From Methylococcales bacterium (GTDB lineage Bacteria; Pseudomonadota; Gammaproteobacteria; Methylococcales; Methylomonadaceae), in assembly GCA_028715725.1 (NCBI GenBank), contig JAQURG010000002.1:115032-179031 (forward strand): a stretch of DNA of 64,000 nucleotides. The letters are read 5' to 3'. The position numbers were made by a program, and so were the translations under genes. Position 1 is the stretch's first letter. Each line of letters begins with the position of its first letter. Below are positions 18,202 through 28,233 of this stretch, piece after piece. The notes beneath the pieces were generated by a model, which searched no databases, had not been told where the DNA came from, and was given only the letters and a program-made list of their open reading frames with translations.

Positions 18202-19428
18202 TTAAAAATTACCCTGAAACCAGTTTTTCATTTTTGAAAGCCACCCCAAAGCGTCAGTATCAAGGCTTCTACCTAAGTTCTGATGATCTTTTCCATACAT
18301 TAACAACCCAACTCCTGTGGAGTGAATCGGATTTTTAACCACCTCAGTTAACCCTGTAACATTTTGCGGCCCACCCATCCGTACCGGCATGTGAAAAATT
18401 TCCTCCGCCAGTTCAATTAATCCCATTACTTTTGAGCTACCCCCTGTCAAGACGACCCCGGCCGCGATTAATTCTTCAAAACCGCTGCGTCTGAGTTCAG
18501 ACTGCACTAACAAAATCAATTCCTCATAGCGCGGCTCAATAATTTCGGCTAAATTCTGCGTAGAAATTTTACGCGGAGCTCTATCACCGATACTGGGCAC
18601 CTCGATAACGCCTTCAACATTGGCCAATTGCGTTAATGCGCAAGCATATTTTCGCTTGATCTCTTCTGCGTTTATCGTCGGTGTGCGTAAGGCGACGGCA
18701 ATATCATTGGTCACCTGATCACCGGCTATCGGTATAACTGCCGTATGCTTGATCGCTCCCTCGACAAAAATGGCGATATCGGTTGTTCCGCCGCCTATGT
18801 CGATTAAACAGACGCCTAACTCCTTTTCATCTTCTGTGAGAACTGAGTTACATGAGGCCAATTGTTCCAGTACGATGTCTTCAACTTCCAGGCCGCAGCG
18901 GCGGATACACTTGATAATGTTCTGGGAGGCGCTAACGCTGCCTGTGACCATGTGCACCTTGGCTTCCAGGCGAATACCCGACATCCCTATGGGCTCCTTG
19001 ATGCCATCCTGGAGATCAATAACAAACTCCTGCGGCAAAATGTGCAAAATTTTCTGATCGGCAGGTATAGCAACCGCGCGCGCGGAATCGATAACCCTGT
19101 CGATGTCGTACTGAGTCACTTCCTTATCCTTGATAGCGACAATGCCATGTGAATTAAGGCTTCTGATATGACTGCCCGCAATACCTGCAAAAACCGACTT
19201 GATTTGACACCCCGCCATTAATTCAGCCTCTTCAATAGCACGTTGTATGGAGTGAACGGTCGATTCCAGGTTAACTACTACGCCTTTTTTAAGTCCGCGC
19301 GAAGGTGTAGTGCCTATCCCTATTACCTCTATATTGCCGTCACTGGTGAGCTCACCAACAATAGCCGCAACTTTGGACGTACCAATGTCCAGCCCGACTA
19401 TTAAATTACGCTCTGTTTTTTTAGCCAT
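18202..19428 (-). CDS. ftsA: cell division protein FtsA
   Basis: A 408-residue actin-family ATPase that ties FtsZ filaments to the inner membrane. It has the phosphate-1 loop GLDIGTSKVAAIVGE (about 13-27), the 1C subdomain of FtsA/SHS2 type, a phosphate-2 loop (LIDIGGGTTDIAIF), the adenosine motif (VVLTGGSSKVMG) and a C-terminal amphipathic helix with KMKNWFQGNF for membrane binding. The ATG lies one base after the ftsQ stop, and ftsZ follows by 30 bases. Length is normal for the family. Confidence 0.97.
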   Translation of the reverse strand: MAKKTERNLIVGLDIGTSKVAAIVGELTSDGNIEVIGIGTTPSRGLKKGVVVNLESTVHSIQRAIEEAELMAGCQIKSVFAGIAGSHIRSLNSHGIVAIKDKEVTQYDIDRVIDSARAVAIPADQKILHILPQEFVIDLQDGIKEPIGMSGIRLEAKVHMVTGSVSASQNIIKCIRRCGLEVEDIVLEQLASCNSVLTEDEKELGVCLIDIGGGTTDIAIFVEGAIKHTAVIPIAGDQVTNDIAVALRTPTINAEEIKRKYACALTQLANVEGVIEVPSIGDRAPRKISTQNLAEIIEPRYEELILLVQSELRRSGFEELIAAGVVLTGGSSKVMGLIELAEEIFHMPVRMGGPQNVTGLTEVVKNPIHSTGVGLLMYGKDHQNLGRSLDTDALGWLSKMKNWFQGNF

Positions 19429-19429
19429 T

Positions 19430-20221
19430 TTATCTACTCTGAATCGCCTTTAGGGTGCTTGTTTTGTCATTATTGGGGTCTGCAATGGCCATCCAGTCAA
19501 ACTCGGCGGTTCCAGGTCTCCAGGAAACCGCATATCCATTGGGATATCTCAAATCAACTATCGCCATCGCATTAACCTGCTCTTGTCCTAATACTGTTAG
19601 TGTTTTTAAAAAACGCTGTAATTTTTTTAATTGTTCATTGCGCCCCAATAATATTTCCAATCCATTTGTTAACTTGATTTTCCATGACCCGCGATCATTT
19701 ACATTAAACTCCGCCATTTTCAAAGACTGGTCCGCCAAGGCTGTTTTTACGCCTTTCATTATTTCCAGCACCTTAACCTGCTGATGTTCAGGCCCGTTAA
19801 CGGCAATCAAAGACTGAAACTGTGACAGGTCCTTTGGTGTAAATACCACACCCTGCTCGGTAATGAGACTGCTTTTACCCCAGCGCGCATACGGTTTTTT
19901 TTCACGGACTTTTACATCAATCGCATCCGGCCATATACGCTTAACGGTCACTGCCTCCACCCATGGTAATGTTGATACGGCTGAATGTATCGCCTGCATA
20001 TCCACATCAAAAAAACTGGTCGTCACCAAGGGCTGTAAAGCCGCTTTTATCTCATTCTTGTCAAGATATTGAAATTCTCCTTCGGTTCTTACATATTTAA
20101 TCGGTAGAGATACATTTTTAATCGTCAAATGCCTGGTATGAATTATTTTTACCGCTCCATAAGCGACCAGACCCGCTAACAGCAATCCTGTCATCCATTT
20201 TTTTATGACTGCATTGCTCAT
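19430..20221 (-). CDS. ftsQ: cell division protein FtsQ
   Basis: A 263-residue bitopic inner-membrane protein of the divisome. It has a short cytoplasmic N-terminus, one membrane helix (about residues 10-27), a POTRA domain starting with IKNVSLPIKYVRTEGEFQYL and a beta domain ending in the FtsQ-typical VDLRYPNGYAVSWRP. I start it at ATG 20221, which shares one base with the stop of the murB-ddl fusion (TAATG). Ten upstream codons would also be open but lie inside the fusion gene. It bridges FtsL/FtsB and the early divisome. Confidence 0.95.
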   Translation of the reverse strand: MSNAVIKKWMTGLLLAGLVAYGAVKIIHTRHLTIKNVSLPIKYVRTEGEFQYLDKNEIKAALQPLVTTSFFDVDMQAIHSAVSTLPWVEAVTVKRIWPDAIDVKVREKKPYARWGKSSLITEQGVVFTPKDLSQFQSLIAVNGPEHQQVKVLEIMKGVKTALADQSLKMAEFNVNDRGSWKIKLTNGLEILLGRNEQLKKLQRFLKTLTVLGQEQVNAMAIVDLRYPNGYAVSWRPGTAEFDWMAIADPNNDKTSTLKAIQSR

Positions 20222-22032
20222 TACCCTAGGCTGGTTTCCAGCACCCGCCACACCAATTCATCAAAAGTCAGGCCAGCCTGTTTAGCCGCCATCGGCACCA
20301 GGCTATGGTCGGTCATGCCGGGAACAGTATTAATCTCGATCAACTGATACTGCCCGGAATCATCGATAAATACATCGACTCTCGCCCATCCCTTGATACC
20401 TACCACTTTACCGGCTGTTACCGCCATATTTCTTATGACCAGCTCCTGATCCGGGTTTAAGCCACAAGGGCAATGATATTGTGTCGTTGTGGCATTGTAT
20501 TTCGCTTCATAATCATAAAAAGCATTGGGAGTCTCCAGGCGGATAACCGGCAATGCCTCGTCGTTTAATAGCGCCACCGTATATTCTTTACCCGTAACCC
20601 AGGCTTCTGCATAAACATCGCAGGCATATTCAGAGGCTGTCTGTAATGCCTTAAGCAATTCCTCCCTGTTATGCGCCTTGCTCATGCCTATACTGGAGCC
20701 CTCCTGTGCAGGCTTGACGATAACCGGAAAGCCCAGTTTTTCGATACAACCGTCAAGGTCACTTTCATCTTGCAGTAAACACCATTTCGGTGTAGCCAGG
20801 CCATAGCCTTGCCAACACAGTTTGGTTCTCAGCTTATCCATTGTTAATGCAGACGCCATGACCCGGCTGCCGGTATAGGGAATCCCCAGCACCTCCAGGA
20901 CACCCTGAAGCACGCCGTCTTCACCGCCGCGTCCGTGAATAATATTAAATACCCGATCAACTTTTATTCCGGCTAAAGCTTCTATAGGGCTGCCTGTCAC
21001 ATCAATCGCAACAGCATCCACGCCTTTTCGTAGTAAAGCTTCATATACGGCTGCTCCGCTTCTCAGCGAAACGACCCTTTCAGCCGCAGAACCCCCCATC
21101 AACACAGCAACGCGGCCGAATTTTTCCGGTTTCTGCAGGAGCGCAGAATTTTGCGTCTCTACATCGCTTTCACCCACCATACAAACTTCCGTCTGCAATT
21201 CCACCCCTTGCTGCTCCTTTACTTTATTTTGAACATAATGAATTAAGTTTTCGATATCGGCTGCGGTGGCCCGACCCGTATTTACAATAAAATTGGCATG
21301 TTTTTTTGATACGCAAGCGCCGCCAATTCCAAAACCTTTTAAACCTGTTTGCTCTATTAATCTTGCTGCAAAATCACCTTCAGGATTCTTGAAAACCGAC
21401 CCGCAACTGGGCTGATTGGTCGGCTGTGTTTTTGCGCGTTTTTCCAGCAAATCCTTTATTTTCTGCTGGCTCGCGACCGCATCGCCTGGCTGCAACATTA
21501 AATTCGCAGCCAAAAACCATTCGTTCTCAAAACCTTTAACTGACCGGTAGCTCACATTAAAATCCCGGGGCTGCCGCACAGCCACTGTACCTGAGGCGGC
21601 TATCATTTCAACCTGTTTCACGATACGCCAGGTTTCTCCGCCAAAAGCTCCTGCATTCATTTTCAAGGCTCCGCCCATGGTTCCAGGTATTCCAGCCAAA
21701 AACTCGGCACCCACCAAGCCTTGCTCGCCACAAAAACGCGCCACATGCGCACAGGGAACGCCTGCTTCCACATAAACCGAACCATCCGCTGCGAGTCTCA
21801 TTTCTTTCAACCGCCCCCTGGTGTTTATGACTGTACCGCGTATGCCGCCATCTCTTACCAATAAATTACTGCCCAATCCCATCCAGAACAGCATTTCACG
21901 CTCAGGCAATGCGGCTATAAATTCACACAGGTCCTGCCGATCAGCCGGAATATATAGCTGGTCAGCAGGACCGCCGACACGCCAACTGGTATATTTGGCC
22001 AGTTTTTCATTTTTTAACAAACGACCTTTCAT
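20221..22032 (-). CDS. murB-ddl: MurB-Ddl fusion: UDP-MurNAc dehydrogenase joined to D-Ala-D-Ala ligase
   Basis: A 603-residue protein made of two complete enzymes. Residues 1-290 are a type II MurB flavoprotein (YTSWRVGGPAD near 14-24, SNLLVRD near 54-61, SCGSVFKNP at 209-217 with the catalytic serine, Glu282 in LQTEV). It reduces UDP-GlcNAc-enolpyruvate to UDP-MurNAc. Residues about 304-603 are a full-length D-alanine-D-alanine ligase with an ATP-grasp fold (LMGGSAAERVVSL near 311-323 with Glu318, GRGGEDG, VKPAQEGSSIGM, EINTVPGMTDHSL). A short polar linker (about 290-303) joins them with no stop or frameshift. murB and ddl are often neighbours in dcw clusters, so this looks like a stop-codon loss that kept both activities. 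It starts 3 bases after murC. Confidence 0.95.
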   Translation of the reverse strand: MKGRLLKNEKLAKYTSWRVGGPADQLYIPADRQDLCEFIAALPEREMLFWMGLGSNLLVRDGGIRGTVINTRGRLKEMRLAADGSVYVEAGVPCAHVARFCGEQGLVGAEFLAGIPGTMGGALKMNAGAFGGETWRIVKQVEMIAASGTVAVRQPRDFNVSYRSVKGFENEWFLAANLMLQPGDAVASQQKIKDLLEKRAKTQPTNQPSCGSVFKNPEGDFAARLIEQTGLKGFGIGGACVSKKHANFIVNTGRATAADIENLIHYVQNKVKEQQGVELQTEVCMVGESDVETQNSALLQKPEKFGRVAVLMGGSAAERVVSLRSGAAVYEALLRKGVDAVAIDVTGSPIEALAGIKVDRVFNIIHGRGGEDGVLQGVLEVLGIPYTGSRVMASALTMDKLRTKLCWQGYGLATPKWCLLQDESDLDGCIEKLGFPVIVKPAQEGSSIGMSKAHNREELLKALQTASEYACDVYAEAWVTGKEYTVALLNDEALPVIRLETPNAFYDYEAKYNATTTQYHCPCGLNPDQELVIRNMAVTAGKVVGIKGWARVDVFIDDSGQYQLIEINTVPGMTDHSLVPMAAKQAGLTFDELVWRVLETSLG

Positions 22033-22035
22033 TTA

Positions 22036-23508
22036 TCAGGTTGTTGCTAAGACGCTTGATTTTGCATCTCTACCGCTATTTAATGTTTCGGCCAACAGTT
22101 GCGGCAACTGTGAGGCAATATACCCGACATTGCCGGCGCCCATAGTCAGGATAACATCATCCGCTTTTACTATGCCTGCCAGTATTTGCGGCAGCTCCTG
22201 CCAATTTTCGACAAATACCGGCTCAGTCTGCCCGCGCATTCGAATGGCGCGGCTTAAAGTTCTTCCGTCAGCACCTGCAATGGCTGTCTCTCCGGCCGGA
22301 TAGACTTCCATCAGAATCAGCACATCCACAGTGGAGAGCACCTGTACAAAATCTTCAAATAGATCGCGGGTACGCGTATATCGATGCGGTTGAAAAACAA
22401 TCACCGAGCGTCTACGCGGCCAGGCCTGACGCAAAGCTTCGAGAGTAGCGGCAAGCTCGCGTGGATGGTGGCCATAATCATCTACCAGAGTGATCTTGCC
22501 GCCTTCCAATTCGATATCGCCATTAAGCTGAAACCGGCGGCCGACGCCTTTAAACGCGCCCAGGCTTTTTATAATGGCCTCATCATCAATGGCCAATCGG
22601 GTTGCAACGGCAATGGCGGCAAGCGCATTGAGCATGTTGTGCCAGCCCGGCATATTCAACGTGACTTGCAACGGTGGATGACCGCCTTTTCTAATTACCT
22701 TGAATGAAGTATGCATACCCGTCTGTTTAATTTCCACGGCACGAATATCTGCGTCTTCAGCAACGCCATAAGTCGTTACCGGTTTGGATATGTGCGTTAA
22801 AACTTCTCTGACGCCTTCATCATCCAGACACATCACCGCTAATCCATAAAAAGGCAAGTGATGCAAAAATTCTATAAAAGTATCTTTTAAACGCTGGTAA
22901 CTGTTTTTGTAAGTCGCCATGTGGTCCTGATCAATATTGGTGACCACCGCCATCATCGGCTGTAAATACAAAAATGACGCGTCACTTTCGTCAGCTTCGG
23001 CTACCAGGTAATGACCCAAACCCAATTTGGCATTGCTTCCGGCGCTATTCAACCTTCCACCAATAACAAAGGTAGGGTCAAGTCCGCCTTCGGCCAGAAT
23101 ACTGGCGATTAAACTCGTGGTTGTGGTTTTGCCATGGGTGCCGGCAACAGCAATGCCAAACCTGAAGCGCATCAACTCAGCCAGCATTTCCGCCCTGGGT
23201 ATGACCGGAATTCTATTAAGATAGGCCTGATCGATTTCTTCATTACTGCGATCGATAGCGCTGGAAGCAACCACAACGTCAATCTGCGTAATACTTTCCC
23301 GTTTATGCCCGATTGTAATAGTTATTCCCAGCCCTGCCAGCCGCTGAGTCACCTGGCTTTCTTTTATATCTGAACCCGAAACCTGATAACCCAGATTTAA
23401 TAAAACTTCCGCAATGCCGCTCATGCCGGTACCTCCGATACCGACAAAATGTATACGGTCAATGGTGCCCAATACCTGGGCCGGCATCTGACTGTTCGGA
23501 AAACTCAT
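22036..23508 (-). CDS. murC: UDP-N-acetylmuramate-L-alanine ligase MurC
   Basis: A 490-residue cytoplasmic Mur ligase adding L-alanine to UDP-MurNAc with ATP. It has an N-terminal nucleotide domain ([15 protein letters not shown], about 18-32), the ATP loop [10 protein letters not shown] (about 123-132), central EADESDASF and NIDQDHM motifs and a C-terminal DDYGHHPRE segment. The start is set at ATG 23508, where ATGA overlaps the murG stop. An upstream in-frame start would lie inside murG and is rejected. The usual length is about 490. Confidence 0.97.
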   Translation of the reverse strand: MSFPNSQMPAQVLGTIDRIHFVGIGGTGMSGIAEVLLNLGYQVSGSDIKESQVTQRLAGLGITITIGHKRESITQIDVVVASSAIDRSNEEIDQAYLNRIPVIPRAEMLAELMRFRFGIAVAGTHGKTTTTSLIASILAEGGLDPTFVIGGRLNSAGSNAKLGLGHYLVAEADESDASFLYLQPMMAVVTNIDQDHMATYKNSYQRLKDTFIEFLHHLPFYGLAVMCLDDEGVREVLTHISKPVTTYGVAEDADIRAVEIKQTGMHTSFKVIRKGGHPPLQVTLNMPGWHNMLNALAAIAVATRLAIDDEAIIKSLGAFKGVGRRFQLNGDIELEGGKITLVDDYGHHPRELAATLEALRQAWPRRRSVIVFQPHRYTRTRDLFEDFVQVLSTVDVLILMEVYPAGETAIAGADGRTLSRAIRMRGQTEPVFVENWQELPQILAGIVKADDVILTMGAGNVGYIASQLPQLLAETLNSGRDAKSSVLATT

Positions 23509-24560
23509 AATCCGGCCTCGGTTATACAACAGTTGGCAACAACTTCTGTCGCATCCAGTCGTGCACATTGTTTTGCCGCTTTTCCCATCTTATCCAATTG
23601 TCTGAGTACCTGTGTTATGTGTTCTGCCAATGATTTTGCATTCAGATTCTTCTGTATCAAAATCTGTCCTGCTCCTGCATCGGCTAAATAATGGGCATTA
23701 GCCGTTTGATGATCATCGATGGCGCTCGGTAACGGTATAAAAATTGCCGGCACGGCCATGGCCGCAACTTCACTCACCGTCATTGCGCCTGACCTGCAAA
23801 TCACCATATCGGCCCACTGATAAGCCGAAACCATATCATCGATAAATGCATGGACTTCTGCGTCAATGCCTAATGTTTTATACCGGGCGCTAACCTGTTC
23901 ATACATGACTGAGCCGGTTTGATGCTTTATTTGCATATCGCTTAATTCTGCGATAGCCTCAGGAACAACTTCATTTAATATCCGGGCGCCTTGGCTGCCG
24001 CCAACGACCAGTATTCTGGCGCTCTGCGCCAATGGTTTGCCTGCATCTGTCAACACAGTTATAAATTGCTTTCTTAAAGGGTTGCCGGTGCATTTTGCCT
24101 TGAATTTTTTGCTGAAACTGCCGGGGAACCCTTCCAGAACCTGATTGGCAATCCGCCCCAGCAAACGATTGGTAGTTCCCGGTACGCGATTTTGCTCATG
24201 AATAATCAATGGCATACCTAACAGTTTTGCCATCAGTCCGCCCGGGCCGGCGACGAATCCACCCATCCCGAGCACGACGTCAGGTTTGCGCTGGCGCAAT
24301 ATAGTAAACGCCTGAATACAAGCCTTTACTAACTTAACTACAGCCGTAGCTTTAGATGTCAAGCCTTTGCCCCGGACACCGGCCACTGACAGCCAGTCTA
24401 TTTCAATCCCGTTTTCCGGGATTACCCTGCTTTCCAGGCCCTTATGCGTGCCTAACCAACTGACCTGCCAGCCCTTTTCACGCAACGAATTGGCAACCGC
24501 GAGCGCAGGAAACACATGTCCTCCGGTTCCGCCAGCCATAATAACGATACGTTTATGCAT
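23505..24560 (-). CDS. murG: lipid II synthase MurG (GlcNAc transferase)
   Basis: A 351-residue peripheral membrane GT28 glycosyltransferase that adds GlcNAc to lipid I on the cytoplasmic face. The signature [14 protein letters not shown] is at about residues 10-23. Further family patterns are [22 protein letters not shown], the donor-binding GGSQGA and the late [10 protein letters not shown] and [10 protein letters not shown] segments. ATG 24560 overlaps the end of ftsW by 8 bases, and its own stop overlaps murC as ATGA, so coupled translation is likely. Confidence 0.98.
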   Translation of the reverse strand: MHKRIVIMAGGTGGHVFPALAVANSLREKGWQVSWLGTHKGLESRVIPENGIEIDWLSVAGVRGKGLTSKATAVVKLVKACIQAFTILRQRKPDVVLGMGGFVAGPGGLMAKLLGMPLIIHEQNRVPGTTNRLLGRIANQVLEGFPGSFSKKFKAKCTGNPLRKQFITVLTDAGKPLAQSARILVVGGSQGARILNEVVPEAIAELSDMQIKHQTGSVMYEQVSARYKTLGIDAEVHAFIDDMVSAYQWADMVICRSGAMTVSEVAAMAVPAIFIPLPSAIDDHQTANAHYLADAGAGQILIQKNLNAKSLAEHITQVLRQLDKMGKAAKQCARLDATEVVANCCITEAGL

Positions 24561-25737
24561 GACGGCGCCTTATTGCCGAGTGCTTCACGGGCAGAGTATT
24601 GGCATTTAACTCGGTAATTTCGCTATAGACGCGGAATAGCAACGCAATTGCGCAGCACATAATCATCATGCTTCCGCCGCCGTAGCTCATTAGAGGCAAA
24701 GTCAGTCCTTTTGTCGGCAAAATACCCATATTGACACCCATATTGACGAACGACTGAAAGCCAAACCAGATGCCCAGACCATACGCAATAAAAGCGGAAA
24801 ACCGCTGTCCTGCCTTTTCTGCTGCCGCCGCTATCTCAAAGGTGCGCCAGATCAATAATGAAAATAAACCGATTACCGTCAATACTCCCATCAAGCCTAA
24901 TTCTTCAGCGATGACTGAAAATAAAAAATCAGTGTGCGCTTCAGGCAAATAAAACAATTTTTCTATGCCGCTACCGAGGCCCACGCCCGACCATTCTCCG
25001 CGCCCGAATGAAATAAGTGCATGGACTAATTGATAGCCGGTATCTTTAGGATCAGCCCATGGGTTCATAAAACTGGTCACCCGTTTCATGCGATAAGGCT
25101 CGAAATACACCAGCAACGTCGCCAGCAATGCTACAAAGGACAATAACATAATGAATTGCGATAGCCGTGCTCCTGCTAAAAACATAATGCCCATGGCAAT
25201 AATTAACATTACTACCGCTGAGCCGAAATCGGGCTCCATCAGCAGCAACAAGCTGGCTACTGAAAATAAAATTAAAGGCTTGATCAAACCGAAAGCTGAA
25301 TCCCGTATTGACTGCTGATGCCGGGTCACATAGCCTGCCATATAGATGACAGCAAAATATTTGACTACTTCCGATACCTGTATTCTCATGCCGCCCAAGG
25401 ACAGCCAGCGAACGCTGCCGTTCACCTTCACTCCAAGACCTGGCACCAGTACGATCACCAGCAATAATAGCCCTGCTATAAATAACCATTGCCCCGTTTT
25501 TTCCCAGACACGGATAGGCGTCAGTGCGACGAATATTCCTAACAGCAATCCAAGGCCTATATGTATCGATTGCCCGATCGGATAGTAAAAACTGTTACCG
25601 GTCATTTTTGTGCCTAAATGCAGTGATGATGAGGCCACCATGACATAACCGATAAGCAATATAGCCACAGACACAGTAATCAGCAGGGGGTCAAAATGGA
25701 ACCGCCCGATCCGCGATGGCTTCGTTGGTTTGCTCAC
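24553..25737 (-). CDS. ftsW: septal lipid II polymerase FtsW (SEDS family)
   Basis: A 394-residue SEDS-family membrane protein, the glycosyltransferase partner of FtsI at the septum. About ten membrane segments are visible. Family landmarks include SVRWLSLGGMRIQVSE with the Arg-Trp-Leu pattern, LLLMEPDFGSAVV (catalytic Asp in EPDFGS), GYQLVHALISFGRG and the C-terminal LPTKGLTLPLMSYGGGSM. The start codon is GTG at 25737 inside GTGA, overlapping the murD stop. No ATG fits the conserved N-terminus better. Confidence 0.97.
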   Translation of the reverse strand: MSKPTKPSRIGRFHFDPLLITVSVAILLIGYVMVASSSLHLGTKMTGNSFYYPIGQSIHIGLGLLLGIFVALTPIRVWEKTGQWLFIAGLLLLVIVLVPGLGVKVNGSVRWLSLGGMRIQVSEVVKYFAVIYMAGYVTRHQQSIRDSAFGLIKPLILFSVASLLLLMEPDFGSAVVMLIIAMGIMFLAGARLSQFIMLLSFVALLATLLVYFEPYRMKRVTSFMNPWADPKDTGYQLVHALISFGRGEWSGVGLGSGIEKLFYLPEAHTDFLFSVIAEELGLMGVLTVIGLFSLLIWRTFEIAAAAEKAGQRFSAFIAYGLGIWFGFQSFVNMGVNMGILPTKGLTLPLMSYGGGSMMIMCCAIALLFRVYSEITELNANTLPVKHSAIRRRHA

Positions 25738-27104
25738 GCAAGCAACCCCAATACAGCCTTAGAAAATTGATTGCCTCTATCTTGATAGTTTTTATATTGA
25801 TCAAGGCTGGCGCAGGCCGGCGACAGCAATACACTATCGCCAACGGCGGCGACACTGGCGGAAATTTGTACTGCTTGAGCCATGTTTTCGGCAGAATAAA
25901 CAGGAACGCAATTATTCAATGCCTGCCTTATCAGCCCTGCATCCTTACCCATTAAAACGACAGTTTTTGCTTTTTCTTTAATAGCGGGTGTTAATTCATT
26001 CATATCAGCCCCTTTTGCATCACCGCCTGCGATAAGAATGACCTTGCGCGTATAACCTTGTAGCGCCGCAACACAGGCGCCAATATTGGTTGCCTTTGAG
26101 TCGTTAACCCAAGTAACGCCGCCTATTTCAGCGACACGCTGCATTCGGTGATCCAGCCCTTTAAATGTTTTCAAAGCAGTGCACATAGCCTGCGCATCCA
26201 GCCCTATTGATACGCCCAACGCCAATGCAGCCAAGGCGTTGGCTGCATTATGCCTGCCTTCAAGCGGCAATTCAGCTAATGGCATCAGACACTCCTTATC
26301 GTGCATCAGGTATTCCACATCACCCTTGAAAGCAATATGGAAATCAGCGTTCTTTTTAATTGAAAATGTCAATATGCGTCTACCCGCTTCCCGCATTCCA
26401 TCGACAACAGGGTCATCAATATTAATAACCATGACGCCATCGCCATTAAAGACATGTTGCTTTTCCTGTGCGTATTTGGCCAAGTCCGCATGCCTGTCAA
26501 GATGATCAGCTGAAACATTCAGCACTGTAGCTGCGGCAGCATTCAACAAGGTAGTCCGTTCGAGCTGAAAACTTGAAAGCTCCAATACATATAATTCTGC
26601 CGCCGATTCCAGTAAATCCAGTGCCGGCGTACCCAGATTACCGCCTACACCGACCTTTTTCCCTGCCAATTTCGCCATTTCGCCCAGCATAGTCGTAACC
26701 GTGCTTTTACCGTTAGAGCCGGTAATGGCAATAATGGGTACGTCTACCGAACTCGCAAATAAATCGATATCGCTGACTATTCTGGCGCCGTTGGCAATGG
26801 CTTTAACAATCGACTTTTCAGTCAGTGGTACTCCTGGACTGACAACTAGATGTGTTGCAACTTTAAAGGCAGCTTCATTAAAGCCGCCCGTAAAGACAGG
26901 AACATCAGGCATTTCCTGCAAGAACACATCAATCGATGGCGGTTTATCCCGGCTATCGGTAACGGCAAAATTAATACCCAGTTTTTGAAGATAGCGCGCG
27001 GCCGAAATTCCTGTGTGACCAAGACCCACGACAAGAACCTTGGATATATCCAGGTCCAGTGCAAGGTTCTTCTTCAATAACTGTGTAACCGCTACATTAT
27101 CCAT
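25734..27104 (-). CDS. murD: UDP-MurNAc-L-alanine-D-glutamate ligase MurD
   Basis: A 456-residue Mur ligase adding D-glutamate. The N-terminal fold shows VVGLGHTGISAARYL (about 26-40). The ATP loop is AITGSNGKSTVTTML, followed by VGGNLGTPAL, LELSSFQLE and the C-terminal NDSKATN and GGDAKGADM motifs. The start chosen is ATG 27104, with GGGAAAG just before it. An in-frame TTG nine codons upstream is less likely. It follows mraY by 43 bases, one of the few gaps in the cluster. Confidence 0.96.
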   Translation of the reverse strand: MDNVAVTQLLKKNLALDLDISKVLVVGLGHTGISAARYLQKLGINFAVTDSRDKPPSIDVFLQEMPDVPVFTGGFNEAAFKVATHLVVSPGVPLTEKSIVKAIANGARIVSDIDLFASSVDVPIIAITGSNGKSTVTTMLGEMAKLAGKKVGVGGNLGTPALDLLESAAELYVLELSSFQLERTTLLNAAAATVLNVSADHLDRHADLAKYAQEKQHVFNGDGVMVINIDDPVVDGMREAGRRILTFSIKKNADFHIAFKGDVEYLMHDKECLMPLAELPLEGRHNAANALAALALGVSIGLDAQAMCTALKTFKGLDHRMQRVAEIGGVTWVNDSKATNIGACVAALQGYTRKVILIAGGDAKGADMNELTPAIKEKAKTVVLMGKDAGLIRQALNNCVPVYSAENMAQAVQISASVAAVGDSVLLSPACASLDQYKNYQDRGNQFSKAVLGLLA

Positions 27105-27147
27105 TTTCTTTCCCGCAATTATTTGTCTCAATCCGTTTTACCAACCA

Positions 27148-28230
27148 TCATCTCAATTTCAGAGTTGACAGTCCGATCAACACCAGAATGACGGTTATAA
27201 TCCAGAAACGCACAATAACTCTTGGTTCCGGCCAGCCCTTCAATTCAAAGTGATGATGGATCGGCGCCATACGGAAAACCCGTTTTCCGGTCATTTTAAA
27301 AGAGGCCACCTGAATCATTACAGATACCGTCTCCATTACAAAAACGCCGCCCATAATCATCAGTACGATCTCTTGCCTAACCAATACCGCTAACACACCT
27401 AAAGCGGCCCCCAATGCCAATGCACCGACGTCTCCCATAAACACCATCGCCGGGTAAGCGTTAAACCATAAGAAGCCCAATCCGGCGCCTACCAAAGCTG
27501 CGCAGAATACAATGAGCTCTCCGGCATTAGGCAAATAGGGAATGGCCAGATAGTCTGAAAAAGCCACATGCCCTGACAAGTATGCAAAAATCCCCAGGCC
27601 CCCGGCCACCATTACAGTCGGCATGATGGCCAGTCCATCCAGGCCGTCAGTCAAATTAACTGCATTACTGGTTCCAACGATGACGAAGTAAGTCAGCACT
27701 ACATACATCCACCCCATATCCAGCATGAAATCTTTAAAAAACGGGACAATAAATTGGGTTTCTGCCGGCAAAATGGCTGTTTTAAATAAAAAAACGGCAG
27801 CCGCCAGGCCAATTACAGACTGCCAAAAATATTTGGCTTTGGCTGACAAGCCATCACTGTTGTTCTTAATGACTTTTCTATAGTCGTCAATAAACCCAAC
27901 AATACCGTAACCTACAGTAACCAGTAAAATGACCCATATATAGCGGTTCCCCAGATCAGCCCATAACAGTGTGCTAAAGGCAATCGCAATTAATATCAAA
28001 GCTCCGCCCATCGTAGGGGTTCCCGCTTTCTCGTAGTGAGATTGAGGACCGAGTTCGCGAATACTTTGCCCAATTTTTTTGCGGCTTAATTTTCTGATCA
28101 TTACCGGCCCGATAATGAAAGCAATGATCAAGGAAGTTAATGCACCGAGAATGGCGCGAAAGGTCAGGTAATGAAACACCCTGAAACCGCCATCAAAGTT
28201 CATCAAATAATCCGCCAGGTAAAGTAACAT
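27148..28230 (-). CDS. mraY: phospho-MurNAc-pentapeptide transferase MraY
   Basis: A 360-residue polytopic membrane enzyme that makes lipid I by moving phospho-MurNAc-pentapeptide to undecaprenyl phosphate. It has about ten membrane helices and the diagnostic catalytic patterns: [14 protein letters not shown] (the Asp-Asp pair near residue 115), [24 protein letters not shown] and the late [15 protein letters not shown]. Length equals the proteobacterial norm. It starts 3 bases after murF. Confidence 0.98.
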   Translation of the reverse strand: MLLYLADYLMNFDGGFRVFHYLTFRAILGALTSLIIAFIIGPVMIRKLSRKKIGQSIRELGPQSHYEKAGTPTMGGALILIAIAFSTLLWADLGNRYIWVILLVTVGYGIVGFIDDYRKVIKNNSDGLSAKAKYFWQSVIGLAAAVFLFKTAILPAETQFIVPFFKDFMLDMGWMYVVLTYFVIVGTSNAVNLTDGLDGLAIMPTVMVAGGLGIFAYLSGHVAFSDYLAIPYLPNAGELIVFCAALVGAGLGFLWFNAYPAMVFMGDVGALALGAALGVLAVLVRQEIVLMIMGGVFVMETVSVMIQVASFKMTGKRVFRMAPIHHHFELKGWPEPRVIVRFWIITVILVLIGLSTLKLR

Positions 28231-28233
28231 TGC

